Shown: positions 7,821 to 17,195, counted from the stretch's first letter. The stretch: DNA of 64,000 nt from Labedella endophytica (GCF_003990045.1 NZ_RZGZ01000002.1:1488001-1552000); one strand, 5' to 3'. Numbers and translations are program-made. The notes: generated from the sequence alone by a model not told the origin.

Positions 7821-8771
7821 TCAGGCGGAGGCGGCCGTGAGGGAGTCGAGCTCGGCGGGGGTGAGCTCGATCGTCGCGGAGGCGAGCAGGTCGGGCAGCT
7901 GCTCGAGGCGGCTCGCGCTCGCGATCGGCGCGACCACCGTGGGCTGCTCGCGGAGCCACGCGAGCGCGACGGTCGCGAGGCTCGCGCCGTGAGCTTCGGC
8001 CACGGCGTCGAGCGCCTCGATGACCGCATCACCGCGGGCGTCGAGATACTCGGCCGCTCCGCCGGCACGCGGGCTGTCGACAACGGCCCCACCGCGGTAC
8101 TTGCCCGTGAGGAAACCCTTCGCGAGAGCGAAGTAGGGGAAGACGCCGAGCTCGTGGCGCTCGGCGCGCTCGCGCAGCTCCCCCTCGAACTCGCGCTCGA
8201 CGAGGTTGTAGTGCGGCTGCAGCGCGACGGGGGCGTGGAACCCGTTCGCCTCGGTCACGGCCATCCACTCGTCGATGCGGTCGGCCGAGTAGTTGGACAC
8301 GGCGATCGTGCGGATCTTGCCCGCGTCCACGAGCCCGGAGAAGGCGGCGACCGTGTCCTCGAGCGGCACGGACTCGTCGTCGAAGTGGGCGTAGTAGACG
8401 TCGATCACGTCGGTGCCGAGTCGCGCGAGCGAGGCATCGGCCGCCGCCCGGATGTTCTCGGGGGCGAGACCTGCGAACTTCGGGTGGGTGCTGACCTTCG
8501 TCGCGATGACGAGGTCGTCGCGACGACCGGTGCGGGCGATCCACTCGCCGATGAGCGTCTCCGACTCCCCGCCCGTGTGACCGGGCACCCAGTGCGAATA
8601 CCCGTCGGCGGTGTCCACGAGGTTGCCGCCACCGTCGGTGAAGGCGTCGAGGATCGCGAACGACGCGTCGCGGTCCGAGGTCCAGCCGAAGACGTTGCCG
8701 CCGAGGGCGAGCGGGAAGACGCGGAGGTCGGACCGGCCGATGGGAACGAGGGGCGAGGAGGAAGTCGTCAT
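7821..8771 (-). CDS. Aldo/keto reductase
   Basis: A 316-residue TIM-barrel oxidoreductase using NADPH. The catalytic tetrad is in place: Asp and Tyr in LVDTADGYSHW, Lys in VIATKV, and His in DVYYAHFDDE. Normal family length. It is closest in appearance to the AKR family of YcsN/YajO type enzymes. The physiological substrate cannot be told from sequence. It stands alone, with family A repeat copy 2 after its stop. Confidence 0.9.
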   Translation of the reverse strand: MTTSSSPLVPIGRSDLRVFPLALGGNVFGWTSDRDASFAILDAFTDGGGNLVDTADGYSHWVPGHTGGESETLIGEWIARTGRRDDLVIATKVSTHPKFAGLAPENIRAAADASLARLGTDVIDVYYAHFDDESVPLEDTVAAFSGLVDAGKIRTIAVSNYSADRIDEWMAVTEANGFHAPVALQPHYNLVEREFEGELRERAERHELGVFPYFALAKGFLTGKYRGGAVVDSPRAGGAAEYLDARGDAVIEALDAVAEAHGASLATVALAWLREQPTVVAPIASASRLEQLPDLLASATIELTPAELDSLTAASA

Positions 8772-9025
8772 AGGAGAGGGGAACGCGATCCGTTCGGGGG
8801 TATTCCGCCACGACACCGCATCCGGGCGATGGAAGCCGCGCCGCGAGCGCCGCGGACGGGACGAAAACGCCGCGCGATCAGGCCCCGTACCCCGGCCCGT
8901 ACCCCCAACCATGGGGGAGGGCTGCCCATCGTGTTCGGTGGCCGCGGTCGTTAGCGTCAGAGGTACGACGCACAGCACGTCGCCAGTGACACAGACACAC
9001 AGACCGACAGACGAAAAGAGACCCC

Positions 9026-9733
9026 ATGCGCATCTCCCGTTCCCGCACCCTGACCGCCGCCGCGATCGCGAGCATCGGCCTCCTCGGACTCGTCGGCTGT
9101 TCGTCGGCCGAGGAGGAGGCACCCGAGACCGAGCAGTCGGTCGAGTCCGAGCCCGCCGAGGTCGAGGAGACGGAAGAGGCCGAGGCGCCGAGCGCGGAGG
9201 GCCAGCCCGCATGGGCGAACCCCGTGACCGAGGGCGGCGAGCTCATCTCCACGATCGAGCTCGACGACGGCGTCACCGTCGAGGTCTACCAGGTGGGCAC
9301 GACCACGGCGACCAAGACGGGCCAGTTCGTCGACCCCGACACCAACGAGCCGATCATCGCCGAGGGTGACGAGATCGTCTTCGTCAACTACGTCGTCTCG
9401 AACACGGGCGACCCGATCGATCTCGGTTCGAGCTTCGTGAGCATCGACGCCCGATACGACGACTGGCCCTACATGCAGGGCATGGATTCCGTCGTCGATT
9501 CCGACCTCTTCGAGGAGCAGGGCGTCAACGACGGCGCACTGGCCGACGGTTCCTACGTCGACCCGTCCGTCTACACGCTCGGCACCGGCGAGTCCTTCTC
9601 CTACGGCGAGAACTTCCCCTACCAGGCCGGTTCGCCGATCACGTTCGACGTGTCGATGACCCCGGTGGACGCGGAAGGCGAGCTCCTGCACGACGACCGC
9701 ATGGAGGCCGAGGGCACCGGCACGATCGCCTAG
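9026..9733 (+). CDS. Secreted lipoprotein of unknown function
   Basis: A 235-residue protein with a lipoprotein signal peptide ending in the lipobox LLGLVGC (Cys25). A Glu-rich acidic linker follows (residues about 28-58). The remaining domain resembles the immunoglobulin-like fold of actinobacterial DUF4352-type lipoproteins: it has a central VNYVVSNTGDPIDLG segment. A purine-rich stretch precedes the ATG by about ten bases. Role unknown; it is predicted to be anchored on the outer face of the membrane. Confidence 0.75.
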   Translation: MRISRSRTLTAAAIASIGLLGLVGCSSAEEEAPETEQSVESEPAEVEETEEAEAPSAEGQPAWANPVTEGGELISTIELDDGVTVEVYQVGTTTATKTGQFVDPDTNEPIIAEGDEIVFVNYVVSNTGDPIDLGSSFVSIDARYDDWPYMQGMDSVVDSDLFEEQGVNDGALADGSYVDPSVYTLGTGESFSYGENFPYQAGSPITFDVSMTPVDAEGELLHDDRMEAEGTGTIA

Positions 9734-9755
9734 TCCTTCTCCCCGCGAACAGGGG

Positions 9756-9791
9756 AACGGGGATGGTGCGCATCTGCGCACCATCCCCGTT
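9756..9791. terminator. Perfect 17-bp hairpin terminator between convergent genes
   Basis: The arms 9756-9772 and 9775-9791 are fully complementary and separated by only two bases. It lies between the lipoprotein gene and the small minus-strand membrane protein. There is no T run, as usual for actinobacterial terminators. Confidence 0.8.
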
Positions 9792-9804
9792 CTCGTGTCC
9801 GGGA

Positions 9805-10068
9805 CTAGGAGGTGTGGACGCGGGCGTACTCGTCCACCGTGAGCACGACCGTCTGGATCTTGCGGTTGACCACGCGGATCACCACGACGATGAGCCACAG
9901 GCCACCCGTGATGAGGGTGAGCACGAGGTTCCAGAACCAGCCGATGCGCTTCTTGCGCTGCAGCACGGCGGTGGCGCCGGACACGGAGGACACGCTCCAG
10001 CCGCTCCGCGCGTAGCGGGCGACGGCCTCGTCGAGGGCGGCGATACGGATCGGATCGATGGCGGGCAT
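9805..10068 (-). CDS. Small hypothetical membrane protein
   Basis: An 87-residue protein with one clear transmembrane segment (WNLVLTLITGGLWLIVVVIR, residues about 46-65) after a soluble stretch with a basic patch (RKKRIGWF). A strong GAGGAGG ribosome site lies before the ATG at 10068. I recognise no family. It is convergent with the lipoprotein gene, with a perfect hairpin between them. Confidence 0.65.
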   Translation of the reverse strand: MPAIDPIRIAALDEAVARYARSGWSVSSVSGATAVLQRKKRIGWFWNLVLTLITGGLWLIVVVIRVVNRKIQTVVLTVDEYARVHTS

Positions 10069-10252
10069 GGTTCCTCCTCAGGGTGGACCTCGATGCTACC
10101 GAGCGCACCTGGGCGGGAGGCGGGGGTGGCGGTCCGATCGGTCAGCCCTCGAGCGGGCCGGGACGACGGCGTCGCGCCACCGACCGCGGCGCTGCGAGAC
10201 TGGCAGCGACGAGCAGCCCGCGACGGCGCGGGCGGGGACGGAGTATCGCGGC

Positions 10253-11110
10253 ATGAGGATCATCGACGCACACCTGCACATCTGGGACACCGATCGGCTC
10301 GACTACGTGTGGCTCCACGACGTTCCGAGTCTCGACCGGCCGATGGGCTTCGGAGAGCTCCGGTCGGAACGGGCGAGCGGGACCGCACACGTGGACGGAT
10401 TCGTGTTCGTGCAGGCGGACTGCCGACCGGACCAGGCGATCGACGAGGTGGACTGGGTCGCGTCCGTGGCCGCGGACGGACCGGTCGTGGGGATCGTCGG
10501 CTTCGCGCCGCTCGAGCACGGCGACGCGGTGTCGGTGCATCTCGACGCGCTCGTCCAGCACGAGCTCGTGGTGGGAGTGCGGCGTCTGCTCCAGTCGGAG
10601 CCGGCCGGGTTCTCACGCTCCGACGCGTTCGTCACGGGGGCGCGGGCGCTCGCGTCGCGATCGCTCGTGTTCGACGCGTGCGTCACGGCCGGTCAGATCG
10701 ACGACGTCACGGCGCTCGCGGACGCCGTGCCCGAGTTGCGTATCGTGCTCGATCACCTCGGTAAGCCCGATGCCGCTCGCACCGCCTCTCTCGAGGCGTG
10801 GCAGCGCTCGATCGCCCAGCTCGCACTCCGTCCGAACGTCGTGTGCAAGGTCTCGGGGCTGCCGACGCAGCTGGGCGATCTGCATTGGGACGGGGGGAGC
10901 ATCCGTCCGTGGCTCGACGCGGCCCTCGAGTCCTTCGGCGCCGACCGGCTGCTCTTCGGCAGCGACTGGCCCGCATCCAGTGGCCACACCTCCTACGACC
11001 GCTGGCTCGACGCCGTGGTCGAGTGGTCCGCGCCTCTCTCCCCCGACGAACGCTCCGCCCTCTTCGCCGACACCGCGACCCGCACCTACTCCCTCCCCCC
11101 ACAGGGCTAG
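10253..11110 (+). CDS. Amidohydrolase family 2 (lactonase-like metal hydrolase)
   Basis: A 285-residue TIM-barrel hydrolase. It starts with the metal site MRIIDAHLHIWD (His-x-His), has VLDHLGKPD in the middle and ends with the metal-binding SDWP motif (LLFGSDWP). This is the amidohydrolase-2 pattern seen in 2-pyrone-4,6-dicarboxylate lactonase and fuconolactonase-like enzymes. The ATG at 10253 directly precedes the His-x-His motif; the open frame upstream has no family match. Likely substrate is a sugar-derived or aromatic lactone, inferred only. Confidence 0.85.
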   Translation: MRIIDAHLHIWDTDRLDYVWLHDVPSLDRPMGFGELRSERASGTAHVDGFVFVQADCRPDQAIDEVDWVASVAADGPVVGIVGFAPLEHGDAVSVHLDALVQHELVVGVRRLLQSEPAGFSRSDAFVTGARALASRSLVFDACVTAGQIDDVTALADAVPELRIVLDHLGKPDAARTASLEAWQRSIAQLALRPNVVCKVSGLPTQLGDLHWDGGSIRPWLDAALESFGADRLLFGSDWPASSGHTSYDRWLDAVVEWSAPLSPDERSALFADTATRTYSLPPQG

Positions 11111-11170
11111 TCCCGAGCGAGGGCGCCACCTGCACCTACCGCCCTCGGCACCGAGGTGGCGCCCTCGCCG
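11111..11170. repeat. Palindromic repeat family B, copy 1
   Basis: A perfect 14-bp stem (11118-11131 with 11154-11167) follows the amidohydrolase stop. It carries the family B core, TCCCGAGCGAGGGC, here in plus orientation. The same core recurs at about 11957-11978, 30490-30510 and 30708-30728. It probably terminates the amidohydrolase transcript. Confidence 0.75.
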
Positions 11171-11260
11171 AGCCCCCTCACTTCTGGGGCACCCCTGCCC
11201 ATCGCGCCACCCCCCATCGCGCCCATACTCTCGGGGAAGCACACCGACCGGGAGGACCCC

Positions 11261-11863
11261 ATGACCGACGCGACGTTCAGCCCCAACGCGGCCCAGCCGC
11301 ACCCGCAGCACATCCCGCGCCTCTTCGTGAAGCAGCGCATCACGGCGATGGTGAACCGCTACGAGATCCGTACGGCCAATCCCGACGGCAGCGAGGGCGA
11401 GATCATCGCCATGGCCCAGCAGAAGCGCCTCGCCTTCAAGGAGCAGGTCACCTTCTACGCCGATGAGGCGCGCACCCAGCCGGTGTTCTCCTTCAAGGCC
11501 CGCCAGCGCATGGACATCGCGGCCACGTACGACGTGCTCGACGCCGACGGCACCCCCATCGGCTCGTTCCAGAAGGACTTCAAGGCGAGCCTGCTGCGCT
11601 CGAGCTTCCACTTCTCCGGCCCCGGCTTCGAGGCCTACGGACAGGAGCGCAACCACGCGATCGCGATCATCCGCCGCTTCGTGGATCTGCCGTTCTCGTT
11701 CCACTTCGACTTCACGGACAAGCAGAGCGGCGAGGTCGTGCTCTCGAGCGAGCGGCAGTTCTCGCTCCGCGACCGCTACACGGTGGACGTGCGTGATCAG
11801 CGCATCGACTACCGCCTCGCCGCTGCCATGGCCGTCGGGCTCGACGCGCTCCTGCAGCGCTGA
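11261..11863 (+). CDS. LURP-one-related / tubby-like domain protein
   Basis: A 200-residue protein resembling the LURP-one-related family (phospholipid-scramblase/tubby-like beta-barrel). Alternating strands are visible, with MVNRYEI near the start, QKRLAFKEQVTFYAD, and a late RDRYTVDV. No enzyme motif or signal peptide is seen. A GGGAGGA ribosome site lies four bases before the ATG. The gene is enclosed by two family B palindromes, so it is its own transcription unit. Function unknown. Confidence 0.75.
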   Translation: MTDATFSPNAAQPHPQHIPRLFVKQRITAMVNRYEIRTANPDGSEGEIIAMAQQKRLAFKEQVTFYADEARTQPVFSFKARQRMDIAATYDVLDADGTPIGSFQKDFKASLLRSSFHFSGPGFEAYGQERNHAIAIIRRFVDLPFSFHFDFTDKQSGEVVLSSERQFSLRDRYTVDVRDQRIDYRLAAAMAVGLDALLQR

Positions 11864-11910
11864 GGAGGAGCTGCGGGCCCGGCCCGTCTCCCCTCGAGGG
11901 CGAGACTCCT

Positions 11911-11980
11911 CTCCCACCGAGGGCGCCACTTCGATGCCGAGGGCTCTAGGTATAGATGGCGCCCTCGCTCGGGAGTAGCC
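11911..11980. repeat. Palindromic repeat family B, copy 2 (bidirectional terminator)
   Basis: The stem CGAGGGCGCCA (11918-11928) pairs with 11957-11967. The conserved core appears in reverse orientation as GCCCTCGCTCGGGAGTAGC. It sits between the convergent LURP-one and histidine phosphatase genes. Confidence 0.75.
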
Positions 11981-11986
11981 CTTTCG

Positions 11987-12634
11987 CTAGAGGGGGTCGC
12001 CCGTGGGATCGGCGGCCGTGTCGTCGTCGAGGATCATGCCGCCGAGCGGCTCGTCGTGCCAGGCGACGCACTCCCACCCGGTCGACGGGGAGCCCTCGAG
12101 CACGACCATCGCGGTGTTCGCGAGCGCGCGCGTACGGGTGTTGTCCGCGTCGAGGTTGGTCGACACGTTGGAGCTCCAGGCCCGGATCGCCGCTCCGTGG
12201 CTGAAGAGCGCGACGGTGCCGTCGTGCTCGCCGGCGATGCGCGCGACGTCGGCGTCGAAGCGGGCGAAGAACTCGGTGCCGCTCTCGCCCACGCGCGCCT
12301 CGGGGTCGGTCCACCACGACAGCAGGGTGCCCATGTACTCGTAGACGGCGTCGAGATCGTTGCGACCCTCGAGCCGGCCCGCGTCGATCTCGTGGATCCC
12401 CGGCAACTCGACGGGCTCGATCCCGAGCGCCTCCGCGAGCGGGGCCGCCGTGAGGTGCGTGCGACGCATCCGCGACACGTAGATCCCGACGATGCTCTCG
12501 TCGGCGAGCGCCGCCGGCACGGCCGCGGCCTGCCGGAGTCCGAGCGGAGTGAGTCCGGGACCGGGGATGACGGTGCCGAGCGAACCGCTCACGTTGTCGG
12601 GGGTCTCGCCGTGGCGGATCAACAGGAGGCGCAT
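11987..12634 (-). CDS. Histidine phosphatase (phosphoglycerate-mutase-like) family protein
   Basis: A 215-residue protein with the RHG signature LLIRHGETP at the N-terminus (catalytic His), Arg in VSRMRRTHLTA, Glu in EIDAGRLEG and the second His in LFSHGAAIR. It removes phosphate from an unknown small molecule or sugar. TAACGT lies seven bases before the ATG and an AGGAGGA touches the start codon directly. That leaves no ribosome-site spacing, so a leaderless start is more likely. Confidence 0.85.
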   Translation of the reverse strand: MRLLLIRHGETPDNVSGSLGTVIPGPGLTPLGLRQAAAVPAALADESIVGIYVSRMRRTHLTAAPLAEALGIEPVELPGIHEIDAGRLEGRNDLDAVYEYMGTLLSWWTDPEARVGESGTEFFARFDADVARIAGEHDGTVALFSHGAAIRAWSSNVSTNLDADNTRTRALANTAMVVLEGSPSTGWECVAWHDEPLGGMILDDDTAADPTGDPL

Positions 12635-12760
12635 TCCTCCTACGTTATCCGAGCGTCCTGAACGGACCCAGGGTCGTCGGTCGAGGATCCGATTCGGCGT
12701 TCCGTCGCGGTCATGTCACCGCTCAGCCGGAGCGGCCCCTGGATACCGCGCGGATGCCGC

Positions 12761-12800
12761 CCGATCAGCCGAGCGGCGCCCCGATCAGCCGAGCGGCGCC
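12761..12800. repeat. Tandem 20-bp duplication across the GNAT stop codon
   Basis: The 20 bases at 12761-12780 are repeated exactly at 12781-12800. The second copy contains the stop codon (12785-12787) and the last residues of the minus-strand GNAT gene; the first copy lies just beyond the stop. It looks like a recent slippage duplication that left the reading frame intact. Confidence 0.85.
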
Positions 12801-13321
12801 CCAGCCCCCACGAGCGTCTTCTCGAGTGTCGCGAGTTCCAGGACGATGCCCGGACGGATGTGCACCGTGTGCTCGGCCGGGAAAGGCACGATCTCTCCCG
12901 TACGCCGGTAGCCGCGGCGTTCGTACCAGGCGATGAGCTCGGCGCGCACGCTGACGACGGTCATGATCATCCGCTCCGCCCCGAGCCGATCGTGCGCGAT
13001 GCGCTCGGCCTCCGCGAGGAGCGCCTTCCCGAGCCCCGACCCCTGCGCCGACGGCGACACCGCGAACAGACCGAAGTACGCGGTGCGACCGCGGTCGCTC
13101 ACCATGCAGCAGCCCACGACCTCACCGCCGTCGACCGCCACGGTGAGAGTGTTGGCGGGAGTCGCGAGAATCGCCCCGATGTCGTCCGGATCGGTCCGCG
13201 GCCCCTCGAAGAGATGCGCCTCCGTCGTCCATCCGGACTCGCTGCCCGTCCCTCTGTACGCGTGACCGACGAGGGTGACGATCGCGTCCACGTCGTCGTT
13301 CGTTGCCGTCCTGAATTCCAC
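12785..13321 (-). CDS. GNAT-family N-acetyltransferase
   Basis: A 178-residue acetyl-CoA-dependent acetyltransferase. The acetyl-CoA loop is AVSPSAQGSGLGKALLAEAE (motif A). The GTG start at 13321 gives the N-terminus MEFRTATNDD, typical of the fold. TAACGT lies six bases before the GTG with no ribosome site, consistent with a leaderless message. It is divergent from oleA. The acceptor substrate cannot be told. Confidence 0.85.
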   Translation of the reverse strand: MEFRTATNDDVDAIVTLVGHAYRGTGSESGWTTEAHLFEGPRTDPDDIGAILATPANTLTVAVDGGEVVGCCMVSDRGRTAYFGLFAVSPSAQGSGLGKALLAEAERIAHDRLGAERMIMTVVSVRAELIAWYERRGYRRTGEIVPFPAEHTVHIRPGIVLELATLEKTLVGAGAPLG

Positions 13322-13467
13322 CCGACAACGTTACGCCCCGCGCCGCGAACGCGTACCACGTCGGCGGCTCGCGCGGTAGCTGGGAGCACATGGCCCCTCG
13401 TTCATATTCGCGGGGATAAAATGATCCCTTGGTGAAACGAGCTGACGGCTCGTTCGACGGAGGATTC

Positions 13468-14490
13468 GTGACAGGAAATGCGACGACCCGCTTCGACAAC
13501 GTCTCCCTGTTGTCGGTCGCGAGTACCCTGCCCACTCGGGTGACCACTTCGGACGACATCGAGGCCCGCCTCGCGTCCGCGCTCAAGCGACTCAAACTGC
13601 ACAAGGGGATGCTGCGCCGCGTGGCCGGCGTGCTCGAGCGCCGCAACTGGGCCGACGGCGAATCCACGGACGACGCGACGATCGAGGCGGGCAAGCGTGC
13701 TCTCGCCGAGGCCGGGGTCGACCCCTCGGACGTCGGACTCCTCATCAACACCTCGGTCACCCGCAAACACCTCGAACCGTCCGTCGCCGTGCGCCTGCAC
13801 CACGGCCTCGGCCTTCCGAGTTCCGCGATCAACTTCGATGTCGCCAACGCGTGCCTCGGCTTCGTCAACGGCATGAGCCTCGCGGCGAGCATGATCGAGT
13901 CCGGTCAGATCCGGTACGCGATCGTCGTCAACGGCGAGGACGCCGACGAGATCCAGACCAACACGATCGACCGACTCCTCCGCGAGGACGTCGACCGCGA
14001 GGGCTTCATGAGCGAGTTCGCCTCCCTCACCCTCGGCTCCGGGTCCGCCGCCGCCGTGCTGGGCCGCGCGGACGAGCACCCCGGCGGTCACCGCATCCTC
14101 GGCGGCGTCACGCGCGCGGCGACGCAGTTCCACGAGCTGTGCGTCGGCAGCGTCGACGGGATGTTCACGGACGCGAAGGCGCTCCTGAAGGGCGGACTCG
14201 ACCTCGTCGTCTCCGCATGGAAGGAAGCGTCGACGGAGTGGGACTGGACCTCCATGGACCGGTACATCACGCACCAGGTCTCGTCCGTGCACACGAACGC
14301 GATCGTGAAGGCCGCGAAGCTCGACCGCGACCGCGTGCCCACGACCTTCCCGCACCTCGGCAACGTCGGCCCGGCGTCCATCCCCATCACGCTCGTGGAG
14401 GAACAGGACACCCTGAAGAAGGGCGACCGCGTACTCCTCATGGGTGTGGGGTCCGGACTCAACACGGCGATGATGGAGCTCGCGTGGTGA
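13468..14490 (+). CDS. oleA: OleA, acyl-CoA thiolase of olefin biosynthesis
   Basis: A 340-residue thiolase-fold enzyme, the usual OleA length. It joins two fatty acyl-CoAs head to head into a 2-alkyl-3-keto acid. Catalytic Cys129 is in FDVANACLGF, His269 in ITHQVSSVHT, Asn299 in LGNVGPASIP. LLINTSVTRKHLEPS and KKGDRVLLMGVGSGLN also match the OleA subgroup rather than FabH. A TTG (13429) and GTG (13432) lie upstream, but GGAGGA precedes the GTG at 13468 by three bases and gives the family N-terminus MTGNATTRF. A TAAAAT -10 at 13417-13422 gives a leader of about 38 bases. First gene of oleA-oleBC-oleD. Confidence 0.93.
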   Translation: MTGNATTRFDNVSLLSVASTLPTRVTTSDDIEARLASALKRLKLHKGMLRRVAGVLERRNWADGESTDDATIEAGKRALAEAGVDPSDVGLLINTSVTRKHLEPSVAVRLHHGLGLPSSAINFDVANACLGFVNGMSLAASMIESGQIRYAIVVNGEDADEIQTNTIDRLLREDVDREGFMSEFASLTLGSGSAAAVLGRADEHPGGHRILGGVTRAATQFHELCVGSVDGMFTDAKALLKGGLDLVVSAWKEASTEWDWTSMDRYITHQVSSVHTNAIVKAAKLDRDRVPTTFPHLGNVGPASIPITLVEEQDTLKKGDRVLLMGVGSGLNTAMMELAW

Positions 14491-17195
14491 TGGAAGCCCA
14501 GCTTCCTCCCTCCGGTCTCCCGGGGCTCGACCCGCGGTTCAGCCGCCTCGCCACCGTTCCCGGTCGCGGGATCGACGCCGGTCGTTCCCGCGTCTGGCAC
14601 CACCTCGATACCGGACCACACCTGTCGGAGCTCGGGATCATGACGGCCGGCACGATCCTCGCCGTGCACGGCAACCCCACGTGGTCCTACCTGTGGCGCC
14701 GCATCGTGTCCGATTCGGTGCGCGCGGCGGAGGCCGGCCGACCGGCCTGGCGCGTCGTCGCCGTGGACCAGCTCGACATGGGCTTCTCGGAGCGCACCGG
14801 GCTGCACCGACCCCTCGCCCAGCGTGTGTCCGACCTCGCGGCCTTCACGGAGGCCCTCGCCCTCGACGGACCCGTCGTCACCCTCGGCCACGACTGGGGC
14901 GGGGTCGTCTCCCTCGGCTGGGCCGTCGACCACGCCGCGTCGCTCGCCGGCGTCATGATGCTCAACACCGCGATCCACCACCCCGAGGGCGTGCCGATCC
15001 CCGCGCCGCTGCGGCTCGCGGGAGCCCGCGGGGTGCTCGCCGCGTCCACCGTGGGAACCACGGCGTTCCTCGACACGACGCTCGCGCTGGCCTCGCCGGC
15101 CCTCGACCCGGCCGTGAAGGACGCGTACCACGCGCCCTATCGCACGGCCGCGCGGCGCGGAGCGATCGGCGGCTTCGTGGCCGACATCCCGGTGGACTCC
15201 CGCCACGAGAGCTTCGCCGAGCTCGAGCGCATCTCCTCCGCCGTCGCACGGCTCGACGTGCCCGCTCTCATGCTGTGGGGACCCAAGGACCCGATCTTCA
15301 GCGACCGCTACCTCGACGATCTCGTGGACCGGCTGCCGCACGCGGACGTGCACCGGTTCGAGGGTGCGAGCCACCTCGTGGCCGAGGACCGTCCCTACGC
15401 GGACGCCGTGCTCGACTGGCTCGACGACAACGGCGCTCGACTGTCCGGTCTCGATACCTCCTCACCGCGGGATGCTGCGGCCCAGCCATCCGCGTCACCC
15501 GACGACGCTCCCTTCGTGCCCCTGTGGCGCGGACTCGACGAGCGCCGGACCGACGAGGCGATCGCGGTGATCGACATGGCGCCGCGCGGTCGGGACACCC
15601 CGCTGCGTGTCAGCTGGCGGCAGCTCGACGATCGCGTGCGCCGCATCGCGTCCGGCCTCCATCGCATCGGCGTGCGCAAGGGCCACCGCGTGTCCCTCCT
15701 CGTGCAGCCCGGGCCGACGCTCACGGCCGTCATCTACGCGTGCCTGCGGATCGGCGCCGTCGTGGTCGTGGCCGACGCGGGGCTCGGTGTGAAGGGACTC
15801 ACTCGCGCGGTCCGCGGGTCCTGGCCCGACTTCGTGATCGGAGAGGCGCTCGGACTCACCGCCGCTCGCGCCCTCGGGTGGCCGGGCGTGCGCATCTCGG
15901 CGGCCCGCCTCCCGCGCGCCTCGGCGCGGGCCCTCGGCGTCTCGTACAGCCTCGCGGACCTCGTGGAACGCGGCACGGATGCGCCCATTCCCGCTCCCCC
16001 CGGTCCGGACGACGAGGCCGCGATCCTTTTCACCTCGGGGTCGACGGGACCGGCGAAGGGCGTCGGGTACACGCACGGCCAGCTCTCCGCTCTGCGGGAC
16101 ACCTTGGCTGGCCACTTCGACATCACAGCCGACACCGGACTCGTCACGGGCTTCGCCCCGTTCGCCCTCCTCGGACCGGCCCTCGGCACGCACTCCGTGA
16201 CCCCCGACATGGACGTCTCGGCACCGCGCACACTCACCGCGACCGCCGTCGCCGCGGCTGTCCGCGCATCCGAGGGACGCATCGTGTTCCTCTCGCCCGC
16301 CGCGATCCTCAACGTCGTCGCCACGGCCGAGGCCCTGACGGCGTCCGACCGCGAGGCGCTCTCGCGCGTGCGCACGTTCCTCTCCACCGGCGCCCCGATC
16401 GGCGAGCAACTGCTCGCGTCCGCCTCCGCCCTCATGCCGAACGCGACGCCGCACACGCCCTACGGGATGACGGAGTGCCTGCTCGTCACGGACGTGACGC
16501 TCGACGAGATCCGCGCGGCTGCGGACGCTCCGGACCACGGTGTATGCGTCGGACGGCCGATCGGCTCGAATCGGGTGCTCGTGAGCGCGCTCGATGCTGC
16601 GGGCCGGGCCACCGGGGAGCCGAGCGACGAGCCCGGCGTGCTCGGGGAGTTCGTGATCTCCGCGCCGCACCTCAAGGACCACTACGACCGGTTGTGGCTC
16701 ACGGATCGCCAGGCCGAGCGCGGCACGCCGTCCGAGGCCGGCCGGACGATCGACGGGGAGAGCCCCGAGCCGGGCGACGCCCGCTGGCACCGCACCGGTG
16801 ACGTCGGACACCTCGACGCGGAGGGTCGCGTCTGGGTGGAGGGGCGCCTGCCGCACGTGATCGTCGCGGCCGACGGTCCGATCGCGCCGGTCGGGGCCGA
16901 GCAGGACGTCGAGCGCGTGGCGGACGTGCGCCGCGCCGCCGTCGTGGGCGTCGGACCGGAGGGACTCCGGCAGGCGGTCGCCGTCGTCGAGACCACCTCG
17001 ACCGCGAAGCGCCCGGGGCTCGCGTCACCCGAGCTCGCACGGGCCATCCGCTCGAGCACGTCGCTTCCGCTCGTCGCCGTGCTCGTCGTGCCGCAGCTGC
17101 CGACGGACATCCGCCACAACTCGAAGATCGACCGCTCCCGTCTGTCCACGTGGGCGGAGCGCACGCTGTCCGGCGGAACGACGACCGCACCGTGA
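14490..17195 (+). CDS. oleBC: OleBC fusion: beta-lactone decarboxylase plus beta-lactone synthetase
   Basis: A 901-residue two-enzyme fusion. Residues 1 to about 320 are the OleB alpha/beta-hydrolase of the haloalkane-dehalogenase superfamily, with HGNPTWSYLWR and nucleophile Asp135 in GHDWGG. A linker follows to about residue 335. The rest is OleC, an AMP-forming adenylate fold with FTSGSTGPAKGVGYTHGQ (near residue 513) and HRTGDVGHLD. OleC turns the 2-alkyl-3-hydroxy acid from OleD into a beta-lactone; OleB removes CO2 to give the alkene. The fusion is known from actinobacteria such as Micrococcus. ATG 14490 overlaps the oleA stop (TGATG). Confidence 0.93.
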   Translation: MEAQLPPSGLPGLDPRFSRLATVPGRGIDAGRSRVWHHLDTGPHLSELGIMTAGTILAVHGNPTWSYLWRRIVSDSVRAAEAGRPAWRVVAVDQLDMGFSERTGLHRPLAQRVSDLAAFTEALALDGPVVTLGHDWGGVVSLGWAVDHAASLAGVMMLNTAIHHPEGVPIPAPLRLAGARGVLAASTVGTTAFLDTTLALASPALDPAVKDAYHAPYRTAARRGAIGGFVADIPVDSRHESFAELERISSAVARLDVPALMLWGPKDPIFSDRYLDDLVDRLPHADVHRFEGASHLVAEDRPYADAVLDWLDDNGARLSGLDTSSPRDAAAQPSASPDDAPFVPLWRGLDERRTDEAIAVIDMAPRGRDTPLRVSWRQLDDRVRRIASGLHRIGVRKGHRVSLLVQPGPTLTAVIYACLRIGAVVVVADAGLGVKGLTRAVRGSWPDFVIGEALGLTAARALGWPGVRISAARLPRASARALGVSYSLADLVERGTDAPIPAPPGPDDEAAILFTSGSTGPAKGVGYTHGQLSALRDTLAGHFDITADTGLVTGFAPFALLGPALGTHSVTPDMDVSAPRTLTATAVAAAVRASEGRIVFLSPAAILNVVATAEALTASDREALSRVRTFLSTGAPIGEQLLASASALMPNATPHTPYGMTECLLVTDVTLDEIRAAADAPDHGVCVGRPIGSNRVLVSALDAAGRATGEPSDEPGVLGEFVISAPHLKDHYDRLWLTDRQAERGTPSEAGRTIDGESPEPGDARWHRTGDVGHLDAEGRVWVEGRLPHVIVAADGPIAPVGAEQDVERVADVRRAAVVGVGPEGLRQAVAVVETTSTAKRPGLASPELARAIRSSTSLPLVAVLVVPQLPTDIRHNSKIDRSRLSTWAERTLSGGTTTAP

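Noticed and set aside
7713-8954. 413-residue plus-strand open frame opposite the aldo/keto reductase
   Set aside because: It is rich in Arg, Gly and Glu, has no domain, and mirrors a well-supported gene on the minus strand; a high-GC shadow.
13429-13467. TTG or GTG start of oleA 12-13 codons upstream
   Set aside because: These lie at the expected transcript start of a TAAAAT promoter, while GGAGGA precedes GTG 13468 and yields the normal OleA length of 340 residues.
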